64,000 nucleotides of DNA from Hymenobacter properus (GTDB taxonomy: Bacteria; Bacteroidota; Bacteroidia; Cytophagales; Hymenobacteraceae), in assembly GCF_015694735.1 (NCBI RefSeq), contig NZ_JADQDP010000001.1:310001-374000 (forward strand). Reading direction: 5' to 3'. The position numbers were made by a program, and so were the translations under genes. This document shows, one piece after another, positions 18,420-27,998 of the stretch. Below the pieces are notes generated by a model. That model saw only the letters and a list, made by a program, of their open reading frames with translations, was not told where the DNA came from and searched no databases. Every line of letters begins with the position of its first letter. The first letter of the stretch is position 1.

Positions 18420-19210
18420 TATTTTTCATAATCAATTTAACATAATATAAATTATAAGACAAGAATATGTTGTCGGTTTTATAATTCTTTAAGGGTGTGT
18501 CTGGTCCATTCTGGTGGATGTAGAGTTGCATGGATTGTAGAGCTCCATGAAGTCCTTTAGTTTCCTAAGTTTTTGATGTAGTTATCAAGCCAATTCAATA
18601 CCGGTGTTATGTTGAGCTGATTTTGACTTGCGATTCTGGCAATTTTTTGGCTCCTAATAACTAGTGGCAATGTTTGCATTCATTTGCTGGTGTGTTGATT
18701 TTTTGCTCCAGTGTAATCTCCTGTGGAATAAAAATTCTTTGCTGATGATATTGTAAGTATAGTGTATTGGTTTCGCTGTTTGTCTTAGTGATTTTTTAAT
18801 GACGGGTTTGAGGGCTGGGCTACTCTCCTATTTTTACTACCATGGTTTCGGTAACATGTTATGGGTTGATAAAGTATATACTGTTGCGTCGCAGAGCTAC
18901 AGGTCATGTTTCAAAAATAGGTAAAAAAAAGTTTATAAATTCGAAGGATTTTTGTACTCTTATTTACTGTGTAATCACCTTGCTTGTGCGCTGACCTTTA
19001 ACCTAAGCTACCATAGAAACTAAGCTTCTTATGCCTCGCAGCACAAATTAACCAAAGACTTATAACTTTAGTATATAATTACATATCGTCATGCATTCTC
19101 ACTATAACTATACTTATTCAATGAATTTGTCTCGAAACACAATGATTATAATGTAAGTACTAAATAGTATAAAATGTTTAAATTTTTTAAACTTTTTTTT
19201 ACCCTAACGA
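18420..19210 (+). other. AT-rich intergenic region without recognisable genes
   Basis: About 790 bases with a base composition clearly more AT-rich than the surroundings, including runs such as TTTAAATTTTTTAAAC just before the next gene. I see no open frame of useful length, no tRNA, no inverted repeats at the borders and no transposase remnant. It could be foreign DNA, a long regulatory upstream region or decayed sequence. Confidence 0.6.
19127..19152 (+). promoter_or_regulatory. Possible promoter of the orphan gene at 19211
   Basis: TTG at 19127-19129, 17 bases, and TATAAT at 19147-19152. It looks more like a classical -10 box than the TAnnTTTG boxes elsewhere in the window. In such AT-rich DNA this may occur by chance. 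Confidence 0.3.
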
Positions 19211-20218
19211 ATGCCTAAACTCATTGATTACCCTCGTACCTCATATGCCGGAGCCTGGGAACTAGCCGAAGTGGTGGACGACACCGGTGGCAAGTGCGAA
19301 ATCGAAACAGCGGCCCGCAAACTCAACCGCAAAGTGAGTGGGTCTTTTAAAGCCATCATTGGCTCAGCAGTGAAATTTGGACTGCTCACGAGCAAACGAG
19401 AGCTGCTTAGCACCACTACACTCTTTAAGCGAATAAAACACGCCTACGACAAAAAGGAGGAATTACTCTTTCACCGTGAAGCGTTCTTAACTCCCCCGCT
19501 GTTTGCGCAGATATGCCGGAAATTCAGGCTGCGTGAACTACCCGTGCAAATGCTCGACGTCATGCTTATCCGCGAGTTTGGCGTAGAGGAAATCAACGCC
19601 CAAGGAGTAGCAAAAGCTTTTGTGGATGGCTGCCGAATGGTCAACCTGCTTGACGACCGCAATACCATGGCCGACATAGATGCGGCCGCAACCCAACAAC
19701 AACCCCGGCGCGAGCTCTCCTCGCCGGTACTAACACAATCGGCTTTCATTCCAGCACAGCCGGGTGTAGGCCTTCTTGCTTCTACAAATGGGGAAGCAGC
19801 TAAAGAAACCAGCCCCGACAGCCCCGCTTACGATAACTCCTTTCCCAATACGCCAACAGCAAATGCACCAACGGGCCGGAAGCCAACGACTGATGCAATA
19901 GCTAACCTGTTTGGCCTATTTTCCGACAACGAGGAGCCAGACCACGCAACCACCGATGCGCCCCTAGCACAAGAGTACAGCAGCCCGGCGGCACTTACGC
20001 ATGCGCCCGCAATGCAAGAGGTAGCTACATCTCCCACACGAACTGAGCCACTTTCTCAACCACCAGTTTCAACTAATACCCACGCCCCGGTTTATCAGCT
20101 GCAAATCAGCGGCCCCGGTTTGAACACTACGTTGTCAGTATTAGAGGAGGACGACATCATTATCGCCCAGGCCTTGCTGGAAAAAATCAGAAGGCAGATA
20201 AGAGCAAGAGAACAATAA
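19211..20218 (+). CDS. Uncharacterised protein with helical N-terminal domain, disordered linker and small C-terminal domain
   Basis: 335 aa; I do not recognise the family with confidence. Residues 1-155 form a compact, mixed helical domain (SFKAIIGSAVKFGLLTSKRE, LFKRIKHAYDKKEELLFHRE, LIREFGVEEINAQGVAKAF) that looks like tandem winged helices and recalls the layout of DUF5343 proteins. Residues 160-290 are Pro/Thr/Ala/Ser-rich and probably disordered. The last 45 residues form a strand (VYQLQISGPGLNTTLSVLEE) plus an amphipathic basic helix (AQALLEKIRRQIRAREQ). A DNA-binding or mobile-element role is possible but unproven. The gene is more AT-rich than its neighbours and sits alone after an AT-rich gap. 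Confidence 0.7.
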   Translation: MPKLIDYPRTSYAGAWELAEVVDDTGGKCEIETAARKLNRKVSGSFKAIIGSAVKFGLLTSKRELLSTTTLFKRIKHAYDKKEELLFHREAFLTPPLFAQICRKFRLRELPVQMLDVMLIREFGVEEINAQGVAKAFVDGCRMVNLLDDRNTMADIDAAATQQQPRRELSSPVLTQSAFIPAQPGVGLLASTNGEAAKETSPDSPAYDNSFPNTPTANAPTGRKPTTDAIANLFGLFSDNEEPDHATTDAPLAQEYSSPAALTHAPAMQEVATSPTRTEPLSQPPVSTNTHAPVYQLQISGPGLNTTLSVLEEDDIIIAQALLEKIRRQIRAREQ

Positions 20219-20224
20219 GCACAC

Positions 20225-20257
20225 GGCGAGCTACGGGTCGTTCACCAGTAGCTCGCC
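20225..20257. terminator. Bidirectional terminator between the orphan gene and hisIE
   Basis: A 10-bp stem GGCGAGCTAC/GTAGCTCGCC (20225-20234 with 20248-20257) between two convergent genes, followed by TTTC on the plus strand. Confidence 0.75.
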
Positions 20258-20259
20258 TT

Positions 20260-20928
20260 TCATTGTTCGTTCAGATGCCGCGTATTGGGCAACCTGTGCC
20301 GCTCTTGCAACACAGCTATTACTTCCGATAGTGGCAGTTCCGCAGCGGACAGCAATACGAGCAGGTGATACAGCAAATCGGCTACTTCTCCTGGCAGTGA
20401 GTCGCGGTGCCCGGCTACGGCGTCAATAACCGTTTCAACGGCTTCCTCCCCTACTTTTTGCGCAATTTTGGGCATGCCCTTTTTAAAGAGGGATACTGTG
20501 TAGGATGTGGGTGCTTGCTCGGGGAACTCCTTACGTTCTTTAATAAGCCGCTCCAGGCTGGCCAGAAACCCAACTGCCGCTGCAGGAGCAGTTTTCTCTT
20601 CAGGCTGCACGAAGCAACTCACCGTACCCCGGTGGCACGTCGGCCCGGCCGGCAGCACCCGAATTAAAACCGTGTCGGCGTCACAATCAACGTGGGAGCT
20701 TACCACCTGCAGGAAATTGCCGCTGGATTCGCCTTTCGTCCAGAGCCGGTTTTTCGAGCGCGAAAAAAAAGTGACGCGTCCCTCACGCTGCGTTTTCGCC
20801 CAGGCCTCCTGGTTCAGGTAGCCGAGCATCAGCACCTGGCCGGTGTCGGCGTCCTGAATAATCGCCGGAGCCAGGCCCGTAGCGAGGTCAAATTGAAGCT
20901 CAGCTGATTGGTTTGAAAGACTTGACAT
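20260..20928 (-). CDS. hisIE: Bifunctional phosphoribosyl-AMP cyclohydrolase / phosphoribosyl-ATP pyrophosphatase
   Basis: 222 aa. Catalyses steps 2 and 3 of histidine synthesis. The N-terminal HisI domain carries MLGYLNQEAW, FFSRSKNRLWTKGESSGN and the metal-binding HVDCDADTVLIRV...GPTCHRG. The C-terminal HisE domain carries ERKEFPEQAPTSYT and KVGEEAVETVIDAV...EVADLLYHLLVLL. The ATG at 20928 (MSSLSNQSAELQF) is chosen; the 84 codons upstream in the same frame are Pro/Leu-rich non-coding leader. Last gene of the his operon. Confidence 0.96.
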   Translation of the reverse strand: MSSLSNQSAELQFDLATGLAPAIIQDADTGQVLMLGYLNQEAWAKTQREGRVTFFSRSKNRLWTKGESSGNFLQVVSSHVDCDADTVLIRVLPAGPTCHRGTVSCFVQPEEKTAPAAAVGFLASLERLIKERKEFPEQAPTSYTVSLFKKGMPKIAQKVGEEAVETVIDAVAGHRDSLPGEVADLLYHLLVLLSAAELPLSEVIAVLQERHRLPNTRHLNEQ

Positions 20929-20998
20929 CTTCGATTGTAATTGACGGATTGTAGCCGGAAAACTTGCTGTCTTGTCAGGATTAGGCAATGGGCCCACC

Positions 20999-21754
20999 CT
21001 AGAGGCGAACGGGAATGCCGGCGTCGTACAGGTATTGCTTAAGGGTCGGTAAAGCCGTTTCGTTGAAATGGAAAATACTGGCAGCCAAAGCAGCATCAGC
21101 CCCTCCGGCTTCAAACACGGCGGTAAAATCAGCGGGTTGTCCGGCACCGCCCGACGCAATGACGGGCACCGGTACAGCATCGCTCACCGCACGCGTCAAA
21201 TCCAAAGCAAATCCTGCTTTCGTGCCGTCGTGGCTCATGGAAGTGAGCAACAGTTCCCCGGCCCCCAAATCAGCGGCTTCGCGGCACCAGGCCACTGCCT
21301 CGCGGCCGGTGGGCTGGGTGCCGGCGCGCGTCATCACCTGCCACTCGCCTTCCACCAGCCGGGCATCAACGGCCACCACAATGCACTGCGAGCCGAAACG
21401 CTGGGCCAATTCCCGTATAAAAGCCGGCCGGGCCAGCGCAGCGGAGTTAATGGACACTTTGTCGGCCCCGCTCAGCAGTAGGGCTTCCACGTCGGCGATA
21501 CTGCTGATGCCGCCGCCCACGGTGAAAGGAATGTCAAGCACACGGGCCACCTCCCGCACTAGGTCGGTGAGCGGCTGGCGGCGCTGATTGGTAGCCGTAA
21601 TGTCAAGAAATACCAACTCGTCGGCCCCCTCCTGGGCATAACGCGCGGCCAGGGCAATAGGGTCGCCCGCATCGCGCAGGCCTTCGAACTGGATGCCTTT
21701 CACGGTGCGGCCATCGCGCACGTCAAGACAAGGTATCAAGCGCTTTTTAATCAT
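20999..21754 (-). CDS. hisF: Imidazole glycerol phosphate synthase, cyclase subunit
   Basis: 251 aa. Together with HisH it converts PRFAR and glutamine-derived ammonia into imidazole glycerol phosphate and AICAR. A (beta/alpha)8 barrel with the catalytic Asp in [15 protein letters not shown] and the second in [11 protein letters not shown], plus phosphate-binding FTVGGGISS and PVIASGGAG. The ATG at 21754 is preferred to the frame opening five codons upstream. It lies 45 bases downstream of hisA. Confidence 0.97.
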   Translation of the reverse strand: MIKKRLIPCLDVRDGRTVKGIQFEGLRDAGDPIALAARYAQEGADELVFLDITATNQRRQPLTDLVREVARVLDIPFTVGGGISSIADVEALLLSGADKVSINSAALARPAFIRELAQRFGSQCIVVAVDARLVEGEWQVMTRAGTQPTGREAVAWCREAADLGAGELLLTSMSHDGTKAGFALDLTRAVSDAVPVPVIASGGAGQPADFTAVFEAGGADAALAASIFHFNETALPTLKQYLYDAGIPVRL

Positions 21755-21799
21755 GCCGGCACAGAACAAACCGGCCGAATACGAGCCGGTGGGTGAAAA

Positions 21800-22516
21800 T
21801 TAGAGGAAACGGCGCAAGTCGGCCAGGGCAATTGTGCCTTCGTAGAGGGCCTTGCCGATGATGGCCCCCTGCAGGCCCGCCTCGGCCAGCCGTTCGAGGT
21901 CGGCGATGGTGGTGACGCCACCGCTGGCAATGAACCGGGCCTCGGGAAACGCTGCAATTAACCCCTGGTAGGTGGCCAGCGCGGGCCCTTGCAAGAGCCC
22001 GTCCTTGCTGACATCGGTGCAAATGAACGTGGTGCCACCAGCCGCCAAAAAATCGGCAATGAAACCACGCAGCGTCAGTGTGCTTTGGTCAAGCCAGGCG
22101 TTAATCATTATGTGCTCGTCCTTGAAATCAGCACCTAGAAAAATGGTGCCAGCTCCGTGGCGCGCCAGCCAGCCCTGCACTGTTGCAGGCTCGCGCACCG
22201 CCAGGCTGCCCGCGGTGGCGTGCGCCGCCCCAGCCGCCAGCACCTGCGCTAGGGCGGCGTCGGTCTGAATGCCGCCGCCGGCATCGATATCCAAGGACGT
22301 TTGGCGCGCAATGGCTTCCAAAACGGATAAATTCACCGGGCGCCCCGCCCGGGCCCCGTCCAAATCGACGAGGTGCAGACGGCGCAGGCCCGCGTCGGCA
22401 AAGCGCTGCGCCACAGCCACGGGGTCGGCGTCGTAGGTGGTTTGGCGGGCAAAATCACCGGCGCTGAGTCGCACACACTGACCGTTCAGCAAATCAATCG
22501 CGGGAATTATTTCCAA
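21800..22516 (-). CDS. hisA: ProFAR isomerase (phosphoribosylformimino-AICAR-P isomerase)
   Basis: 238 aa. The (beta/alpha)8-barrel isomerase of step 4 of histidine synthesis. Motifs: EIIPAIDLLNGQCVRL with the catalytic Asp, LHLVDLDGARAG, IDAGGGIQTD, FICTDVSKDG with the second catalytic Asp, and RFIASGGVTT. It lies between hisH and hisF, with about 20 bases to hisH. Confidence 0.97.
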   Translation of the reverse strand: MEIIPAIDLLNGQCVRLSAGDFARQTTYDADPVAVAQRFADAGLRRLHLVDLDGARAGRPVNLSVLEAIARQTSLDIDAGGGIQTDAALAQVLAAGAAHATAGSLAVREPATVQGWLARHGAGTIFLGADFKDEHIMINAWLDQSTLTLRGFIADFLAAGGTTFICTDVSKDGLLQGPALATYQGLIAAFPEARFIASGGVTTIADLERLAEAGLQGAIIGKALYEGTIALADLRRFL

Positions 22517-22537
22517 TGGGAAGAGCCTAAGAGGCGA

Positions 22538-23125
22538 TTAAAGATTTAAAAAATTGGCCAGAATGCGTGTGCCGGCCGCGCCGCTTTTTTCCGTGTGGAA
22601 CTGCACCCCATGGAAATTTCCGTGCTGCACCGCCGCGCTAAAGGGCGCTGGATGGGCTGCTTGGGCCGTGGTATAGGCCCCAACCGGCGCATAATAGCTG
22701 TGCACGAAGTACACGTGGTCGGCCTCCGTCAGGCCTGCAAATAAGGGGCCTTGTAAAGCCTGGAGATTATTCCAGCCCATGTGTGGCACTTTATGGGCTG
22801 CATCGGGCACAAACCGGCGTACTCGAAAAGGCAGCAGCCCTAACAAGGGGGTGTCGTTTTCTTCGCTGTGTTCGCCGAGTAGCTGCATGCCCAAGCAGAT
22901 GCCCAGGAAAGGCTGTGTCAGGGTGGGTAGCACCCGGTCGAGGCCGGAGGCTCGCAGCGACTGCATGGCCGATGCTGCTTCTCCTTCCCCTGGAAACAAC
23001 ACCTTGTCGGCCTTGCGCAAAGTTTCCGGGTCGGCGGTGAGCGTAGCGCTAGCTCCCAATCGTTCTAAGGCAAACAGTACGGACTGTACGTTTCCCCCTT
23101 TGTAGTCAACTACTGCTATTTGCAT
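22538..23125 (-). CDS. hisH: Imidazole glycerol phosphate synthase, glutamine amidotransferase subunit
   Basis: 195 aa. A class I glutamine amidotransferase that feeds ammonia to HisF. The nucleophile elbow is FLGICLGMQLLGEHSEE (Cys), and the catalytic His and Glu lie in the C-terminal GVQFHTEKSG. The start MQIAVVDYKGGNVQSV is typical. Confidence 0.97.
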   Translation of the reverse strand: MQIAVVDYKGGNVQSVLFALERLGASATLTADPETLRKADKVLFPGEGEAASAMQSLRASGLDRVLPTLTQPFLGICLGMQLLGEHSEENDTPLLGLLPFRVRRFVPDAAHKVPHMGWNNLQALQGPLFAGLTEADHVYFVHSYYAPVGAYTTAQAAHPAPFSAAVQHGNFHGVQFHTEKSGAAGTRILANFLNL

Positions 23126-23187
23126 AAGAGCCTATCAATACATTTGTGCAATAAGTAAAGGATGCCTAAATGTTATTATACATTTGA

Positions 23188-24288
23188 CTAAAGAATTCCT
23201 TTAGTGCTGGGAATACTCATAGATTCCTCGCGTTGCAATGCCATCTTGATGGCTTTAGCCACAGCTTTGAAAATGGCTTCAATTTTATGGTGCTCATTGT
23301 CGCCCTGGCAGGAGATATTGAGCGTGGCACGGGCGTTATCGGTAAATGATTTGAAGAAATGGAAGAACAATTCCGTCGGCAAATCCCCCACCTTTTCACG
23401 CCGAAACTCTGCGTCCCACACCAACCAGGGCCGGCCTGAAAAGTCGATGGCCGCCTGCGCCAAGGCTTCATCCATCGGCAACAGGAAGCCGTAGCGGGCC
23501 AGACCACGTTTGTCGCCCAACGCTTGCGAGAAAGCCGTACCGAGTGCCAATGCAGTGTCTTCAACGGTGTGGTGTTCATCAATGTGCAAATCACCATTTA
23601 CACTTATGGACAAATCAACTCCACTGTGTCGTCCTAGCTGTTCGAGCATGTGGTCGAAAAAACCCAGTCCGGTTTTTATTTCCGTTTTTCCCGTGCCATC
23701 CAAGTTAAGCCGGATGGCAATCTGTGTTTCATTGGTATTCCGCTCGATGGTTGCCACGCGGGCCGGGTAACGCAGGAAGTGGTATATATCGTCCCAGCTG
23801 GTCGTGGCGAGAGCAGCGCGTTCGTTGGGCTCCTCTCCTATTAATATGGCTTGGGCCCCGAGATTCTCGGCCAACTCTACATCGGTCAGGCGGTCGCCGA
23901 TGACATAGGAATTGGCCAAGTCGTATTCGTTGGCGGGGTCAAGGTAACGGCCCAGCAGGCCGAGGCCGGGCTTGCGCGTAGCCAAGCCTTCGTGCGGAAA
24001 GCTACGGTCGATGTGCTCGGCGGCGAAATGGATTCCCTCGCCGGCTAAAATCTCCTGCATGAGCCGGTGGGCGGGCCAGAACGTTTCTTCGGGGAAGCTG
24101 GTGGTACCCAAGCCGTCTTGGTTGGTGACAAGCACCAACTCGTATTCCGGCAGTTCGCGCGCAATGCGCGCCAGTCCGCTGATGCAGCCGGGCAGGAAAG
24201 CAAATTTATCGAGGCTGTCGACCTGCTGGCTCGGCTGTGGCTCGATGAGAATGGTGCCGTCGCGGTCGATGAAAAGGGCCTTTTTCAA
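23188..24288 (-). CDS. hisB: Bifunctional histidinol-phosphatase / imidazoleglycerol-phosphate dehydratase
   Basis: 366 aa from the chosen start. The N-terminal HAD phosphatase domain has the catalytic DxD in [14 protein letters not shown] and [10 protein letters not shown]; the C-terminal dehydratase has the metal-binding [28 protein letters not shown] and [12 protein letters not shown] motifs. The fused form occurs in gamma-proteobacteria and many Bacteroidota. No ATG lies before the HAD motif. The TTG at 24288 gives a start three residues before LFIDRDG, as in known HisB; a second TTG at 24354 would overlap the preceding gene by 20 bases. Confidence 0.95.
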   Translation of the reverse strand: MKKALFIDRDGTILIEPQPSQQVDSLDKFAFLPGCISGLARIARELPEYELVLVTNQDGLGTTSFPEETFWPAHRLMQEILAGEGIHFAAEHIDRSFPHEGLATRKPGLGLLGRYLDPANEYDLANSYVIGDRLTDVELAENLGAQAILIGEEPNERAALATTSWDDIYHFLRYPARVATIERNTNETQIAIRLNLDGTGKTEIKTGLGFFDHMLEQLGRHSGVDLSISVNGDLHIDEHHTVEDTALALGTAFSQALGDKRGLARYGFLLPMDEALAQAAIDFSGRPWLVWDAEFRREKVGDLPTELFFHFFKSFTDNARATLNISCQGDNEHHKIEAIFKAVAKAIKMALQREESMSIPSTKGIL

Positions 24289-24334
24289 TGCAATGAAGTT
24301 TTCGGTTGACGAAAGTCGAATGGGGAGTGCGCGT

Positions 24335-26740
24335 TTATTGGCGGGCCTTTTCAACAGGCTGCTTTGCTCCTATCTCAGCCAGCGCTTGCAGCAAACGGGT
24401 GTTTTCGGCGTCGGTGCCCACGGTGAGGCGCAAGCAGCCGGCACAGCCGGGCTGGCTGGTTCGATTGCGCACCACGATGCCGCGGGCACGCAGCTGGTCG
24501 TATACGCGGGTGGCGTCCACGTTGAAACGTACGAGCAAAAAGTTGGCGTCCGAAGGAAAAACGTGCTCTACAATGGGCAGTGCAGGCAGGTGCTCGGCCA
24601 GAAAAGCCCGACCACGCAGGAGTTTGGCGCGCAGCTCCGAAAGTTGTGGGGCGGCGGCCAAGGCGGCCAAGGCGTGTTGCTGCGTGGCCGCGGAAATGTT
24701 GTAAGGCGGCTTTATTTTGTTGAGGTAGGCAATGAGCACGGGTGCTGCATACGCCACGCCCAGCCGCAGGCCAGCCAGGCCCCAGGCCTTGGAAAACGTT
24801 TGGAGTACGACCAGGCGGGGAAACTCTGCCAGGCGCGTGGTCCAGCTGGGGGCATTGGCAAAGTCGGCATACGCTTCATCAACAATTACCAAGCCGTTGA
24901 AAGAAGCCAGGATGCTTTCAATGGCTTCCTGAGCCAGCAGATTTCCCGTGGGATTGTTGGGCGAGCACAGAAAAAGCAACTTGGCTGTGGACTGGACCAG
25001 CCGCGCCGCCGCATCGGCCGGTAACTGAAAGTCGGGGGTGAGCGGCAGTCGCTCGACGCGCACATCGTTCAGGTTAGCTGCCACCTCGTACATACCATAG
25101 GTGGGCGGGCACACCACAATGCTGTCCTGGCCGGGCACACACGTAAGGCGTACCAGCAGGTCGATGGCTTCGTCGGAACCGTTCCCGAGGAAAATATTCT
25201 CTGGTGTCAGGCCTTTTAACTTGGCCAAGTCGGCCTTGATGGCGCGCTGGTGTGGGTCGGGGTAGCGACTGAAATCATCGGGGCCCACGGAGCCCAGGCT
25301 GTTTTCATTGGCATCGAGCATAACCGGAGCCATGCCTTCAAATTCGTCGCGGGCCGAGGAATAGGGCTGCATTCGTTCCACATTGGGGCGAATGAGGCCT
25401 GCCAATGCGTCTGAAGCGGTATTGGGTGCATCTGTTTCCGGGGCAACGTTGTCGGCCATAGAGGTGAGTCGCAGGCTAACGGCCCGGGCGTGCGCCGAGA
25501 GCCCTTCGGCTTCTGCCATGGTTTCAACCACCGGCGCTAAGCTTTTCAAGCCCTGGGACGTGAGTCGTTGAAACGTTATTTTTTTAACGAACGAATCGAG
25601 CGACACCCCGCTGTACTGCCGGGCATAGCCGCCGGTAGGCAAAGTGTGGTTGGTACCCGAGGCGTAGTCGCCCACGGATTCCGGCGTGAGGTGGCCCAAA
25701 AACACCGAACCCGCGTTCGTGACGCCACCCACCCAGGCATCGGCCTCGTCAGTGGCCAGGATGAGATGCTCCGGGGCATATTTGTTCGAAAAAGCCAGCA
25801 TGGCCCGGGCATCAGGCAGCAGAATGGCCCGGCTGTTGGCCAGCGCTTCGGCGGCTACCGCGCGGCGCGGCAGCCCGGCGAGCTGACGGTCGAGTTCAGT
25901 CTGAACCTGCTCAATTAACTTCTGCGAAGTGCTCAGCAGAATAACCTGCGAATCGGGCCCGTGCTCGGCTTGCGAAAGCAAGTCGGCCGCCACGAATACC
26001 GGATTGGCACTTTCGTCGGCCATGACGAGTACTTCCGAGGGGCCAGCGGGCATGTCAATGGCTACCCCGTACTCGGCCGCGGCCAACTGCTTGGCGGCCG
26101 TCACGTAGCGGTTGCCAGGGCCGAAAATCTTATCTACTGCAGGCACGCTGGCCGTGCCCAAAGCCAGGGCCGCCACGGCTTGGGCGCCCCCTGCTTTCAC
26201 TACGCTGTCGATGCCCAGCAGCTGGGCTACGAACAGAATCACCGGGCTCACCGTGCCGTCGGCTTGCGGGGGCGTGCACACCACAACTTCGGGGCAGCCG
26301 GCCAAACGGGCGGGCACGCCCAGCATGAGCAGGGTGCTGAACAGCGGAGCCGAGCCACCCGGCACGTAGAGGCCTATGCGCTGCACCGGCACGGCGCGGC
26401 GGGCACATGCCACCCCCGGCATGGTTTCGACGCGCAACTCGGGCTCGCGCTGGGCGGCGTGAAAGGCTTCGATGTTGGCCTTGGCTTGGCGAATGGCGGC
26501 CTGTAGCTCTACCGGCACCTGCCCCGCAGCGGCCGCAAATTCTGCCTCCGTCACGCGCACGCTGGTGAGACTTGCTTTATCGAATTGCGCAGTCAGGGCA
26601 AGTAACGCAGCATCTCCGCCGGCTTGCACCTGGGCAAAGATGTCGCGCACGCGGGCCGCCACCTGCGGCGCTTCGGCCGCGGCGGGGCGCTGTAGCAAGG
26701 CAGGCCAGGCGCTGGGGTCGGGATAAGAATAGACTTGCAT
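24335..26740 (-). CDS. hisDC: HisD-HisC fusion: histidinol dehydrogenase / histidinol-phosphate aminotransferase
   Basis: 801 aa in one uninterrupted frame. Residues 1 to about 425 are a complete histidinol dehydrogenase: [44 protein letters not shown], the catalytic pair in [11 protein letters not shown], and [17 protein letters not shown]. After a short linker (residues 428-445), a complete HisC follows, from [20 protein letters not shown] through [18 protein letters not shown] and the PLP-lysine motif [14 protein letters not shown]. HisD ends normally near LRLTS; no stop codon or overlap separates the two. An internal ATG at 25459 could still give separate HisC. The start at 26740 lies seven bases after hisG. 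Confidence 0.92.
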   Translation of the reverse strand: MQVYSYPDPSAWPALLQRPAAAEAPQVAARVRDIFAQVQAGGDAALLALTAQFDKASLTSVRVTEAEFAAAAGQVPVELQAAIRQAKANIEAFHAAQREPELRVETMPGVACARRAVPVQRIGLYVPGGSAPLFSTLLMLGVPARLAGCPEVVVCTPPQADGTVSPVILFVAQLLGIDSVVKAGGAQAVAALALGTASVPAVDKIFGPGNRYVTAAKQLAAAEYGVAIDMPAGPSEVLVMADESANPVFVAADLLSQAEHGPDSQVILLSTSQKLIEQVQTELDRQLAGLPRRAVAAEALANSRAILLPDARAMLAFSNKYAPEHLILATDEADAWVGGVTNAGSVFLGHLTPESVGDYASGTNHTLPTGGYARQYSGVSLDSFVKKITFQRLTSQGLKSLAPVVETMAEAEGLSAHARAVSLRLTSMADNVAPETDAPNTASDALAGLIRPNVERMQPYSSARDEFEGMAPVMLDANENSLGSVGPDDFSRYPDPHQRAIKADLAKLKGLTPENIFLGNGSDEAIDLLVRLTCVPGQDSIVVCPPTYGMYEVAANLNDVRVERLPLTPDFQLPADAAARLVQSTAKLLFLCSPNNPTGNLLAQEAIESILASFNGLVIVDEAYADFANAPSWTTRLAEFPRLVVLQTFSKAWGLAGLRLGVAYAAPVLIAYLNKIKPPYNISAATQQHALAALAAAPQLSELRAKLLRGRAFLAEHLPALPIVEHVFPSDANFLLVRFNVDATRVYDQLRARGIVVRNRTSQPGCAGCLRLTVGTDAENTRLLQALAEIGAKQPVEKARQ

Positions 26741-26747
26741 GGCAGGG

Positions 26748-27599
26748 CTAGGCAATCATCTTTTCAATGGGCAGCACCAGGATGCCCTCGGCCCCTACGG
26801 CCTTGAGCTGGCTGGTAATGTGCCAAAATTCGTCTTCCTGCACCACCGACTGCACCGACACCCAGCCGGGTTCGGCCAGCGGCGTAACCGTGGGCGACTT
26901 AATGCCCGGCAGCAGGCGGCGCACCTCTTCCAGGGCCGTCAAGGGGGCATTCAGCAAAATGTACTTGCTCCGCTTGGCGCGGCGCACGGCCTGCATGCGG
27001 AAGCGCAGCTGCTCCAGCAGCTCGGTTTGTTCGGCACTTAGGTTGGGCTGGGCAATGAGCACGGCCTCGGAGCGAAACACGGTTTCGACTTCGCGCAGGC
27101 CGTTGCCGAGCAAGGTGGAGCCGCTGCTCACAATGTCGCAGATGGCCTCAGCCAGGCCGATGCTGGGCGCAATTTCCACCGAACCGCTGATGGTGTGCAA
27201 ATTAGCTTGTACCCCGTGTCCGGCCAGGTAACGGCCCAATATGGTGGGGTACGAGGTAGCAATGTTTTTGCCCTGCAGAGATTCAACAGAATCGTAGCTT
27301 GCGGCCCGCGGCACAGCCAGGCTGAGGCGGCACTTGCTAAAGCCCAGGGCTTCGACTTCCAGGTTGGGGTAGCCGGCCTCAACCAGCACGTTCTGGCCCA
27401 CAATGCCCAAGTCAGCCACGCCGTCCTGCACGTAGCCGGGGATGTCGTCATCGCGCAAAAACAGGATTTCGAGTGGGAAATTGGTGGCTTCGGTTTTGAG
27501 CTTGTAGGAGCTGCTGATGAAGCTAATGCCGCATTCGCGAATGAGCGCGAGGGAATCCTCGCTCAGGCGACCGGACTTTTGGATGGCTAAACGGAGCAT
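26748..27599 (-). CDS. hisG: ATP phosphoribosyltransferase, long form
   Basis: 283 aa. The first enzyme of histidine synthesis, joining ATP and PRPP. Motifs: LRLAIQKSGRLSEDSL at the N-terminus, GIVGQNVLVEAG, and the PRPP-binding EAICDIVSSGSTLLGNGL. The C-terminal 75 residues (SKYILLNAPLTALEEVRRLL to the end) are the ACT-like domain of the long, hexameric form that is feedback-inhibited by histidine, so no HisZ is needed. First structural gene of the operon, preceded by the leader and attenuator. Confidence 0.97.
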   Translation of the reverse strand: MLRLAIQKSGRLSEDSLALIRECGISFISSSYKLKTEATNFPLEILFLRDDDIPGYVQDGVADLGIVGQNVLVEAGYPNLEVEALGFSKCRLSLAVPRAASYDSVESLQGKNIATSYPTILGRYLAGHGVQANLHTISGSVEIAPSIGLAEAICDIVSSGSTLLGNGLREVETVFRSEAVLIAQPNLSAEQTELLEQLRFRMQAVRRAKRSKYILLNAPLTALEEVRRLLPGIKSPTVTPLAEPGWVSVQSVVQEDEFWHITSQLKAVGAEGILVLPIEKMIA

Positions 27600-27689
27600 G
27601 AAATGAAAGCGAAACGGGCCGAACCTCGCTTGGAAGGTCCGCGAAAGCTCTACTACGGCGCAACGGGCCGGAAGGCAGCAAATCCCGCA

Positions 27690-27727
27690 AAAAAGTAAGA
27701 AAACACCCGGCGCACAGCACGCCGGGG
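27690..27727 (-). terminator. Attenuator terminator of the his operon
   Basis: Read on the minus strand: CCCGGCG (27726-27720), a 7-base loop, CGCCGGG (27712-27706), then TGTTTTCTTACTTTTTT. It lies between the leader peptide and hisG. The 5' arm can alternatively pair with the CGCCGGG inside the leader peptide (27774-27768), which would be the antiterminator. Confidence 0.8.
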
Positions 27728-27761
27728 CGCGGCGGTGGAGGCGCGGGCGGCCGGTGCTAGG

Positions 27762-27815
27762 CTAGCACCCGGCGCACAGCCCGGCCCCCCACAGATGGTG
27801 GTGATGGCCTTTCAT
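27762..27815 (-). CDS. hisL: his operon leader peptide with four consecutive His codons
   Basis: 17 codons: MKGHHHHLWGAGLCAGC, TAG stop. Four His codons in a row (CAT CAC CAC CAT) at residues 4-7 are the classical sensor of histidyl-tRNA charging. The peptide lies about 70 bases after the promoter box and about 160 bases before hisG. The stretch around its stop codon can form a hairpin (arms near 27773-27762 and 27760-27750, 11 bp with one bulged base), the usual pause structure, and a terminator follows. No Shine-Dalgarno is visible, as is common in this phylum. Strongly supported by position and composition, although too short for ordinary gene callers. Confidence 0.85.
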   Translation of the reverse strand: MKGHHHHLWGAGLCAGC

Positions 27816-27891
27816 CCCGTGCACAGTGAGCCCGGCCGATTTCGGCAGCGCAACAGTGAAAATGGGGAAAGTGGGTGCGTTCATTGTGGCG

Positions 27892-27921
27892 CAAAGGTAC
27901 GGCCGTTTGCCAAACTGACAA
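27892..27921 (-). promoter_or_regulatory. Promoter of the his operon
   Basis: On the minus strand, TTG (27921-27919), 19 bases, TACCTTTG (27899-27892), then CGCC. A good fit to the Bacteroidota consensus. The predicted transcript would have a leader of roughly 285 bases before hisG. Confidence 0.7.
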
Positions 27922-27998
27922 GTTCAAGCGAAGTTTTATTGATTTTCCGCCAAGCGAATCAGTTTTTATTAAGGCAATTTGAATTAATGTCTGCCAGC

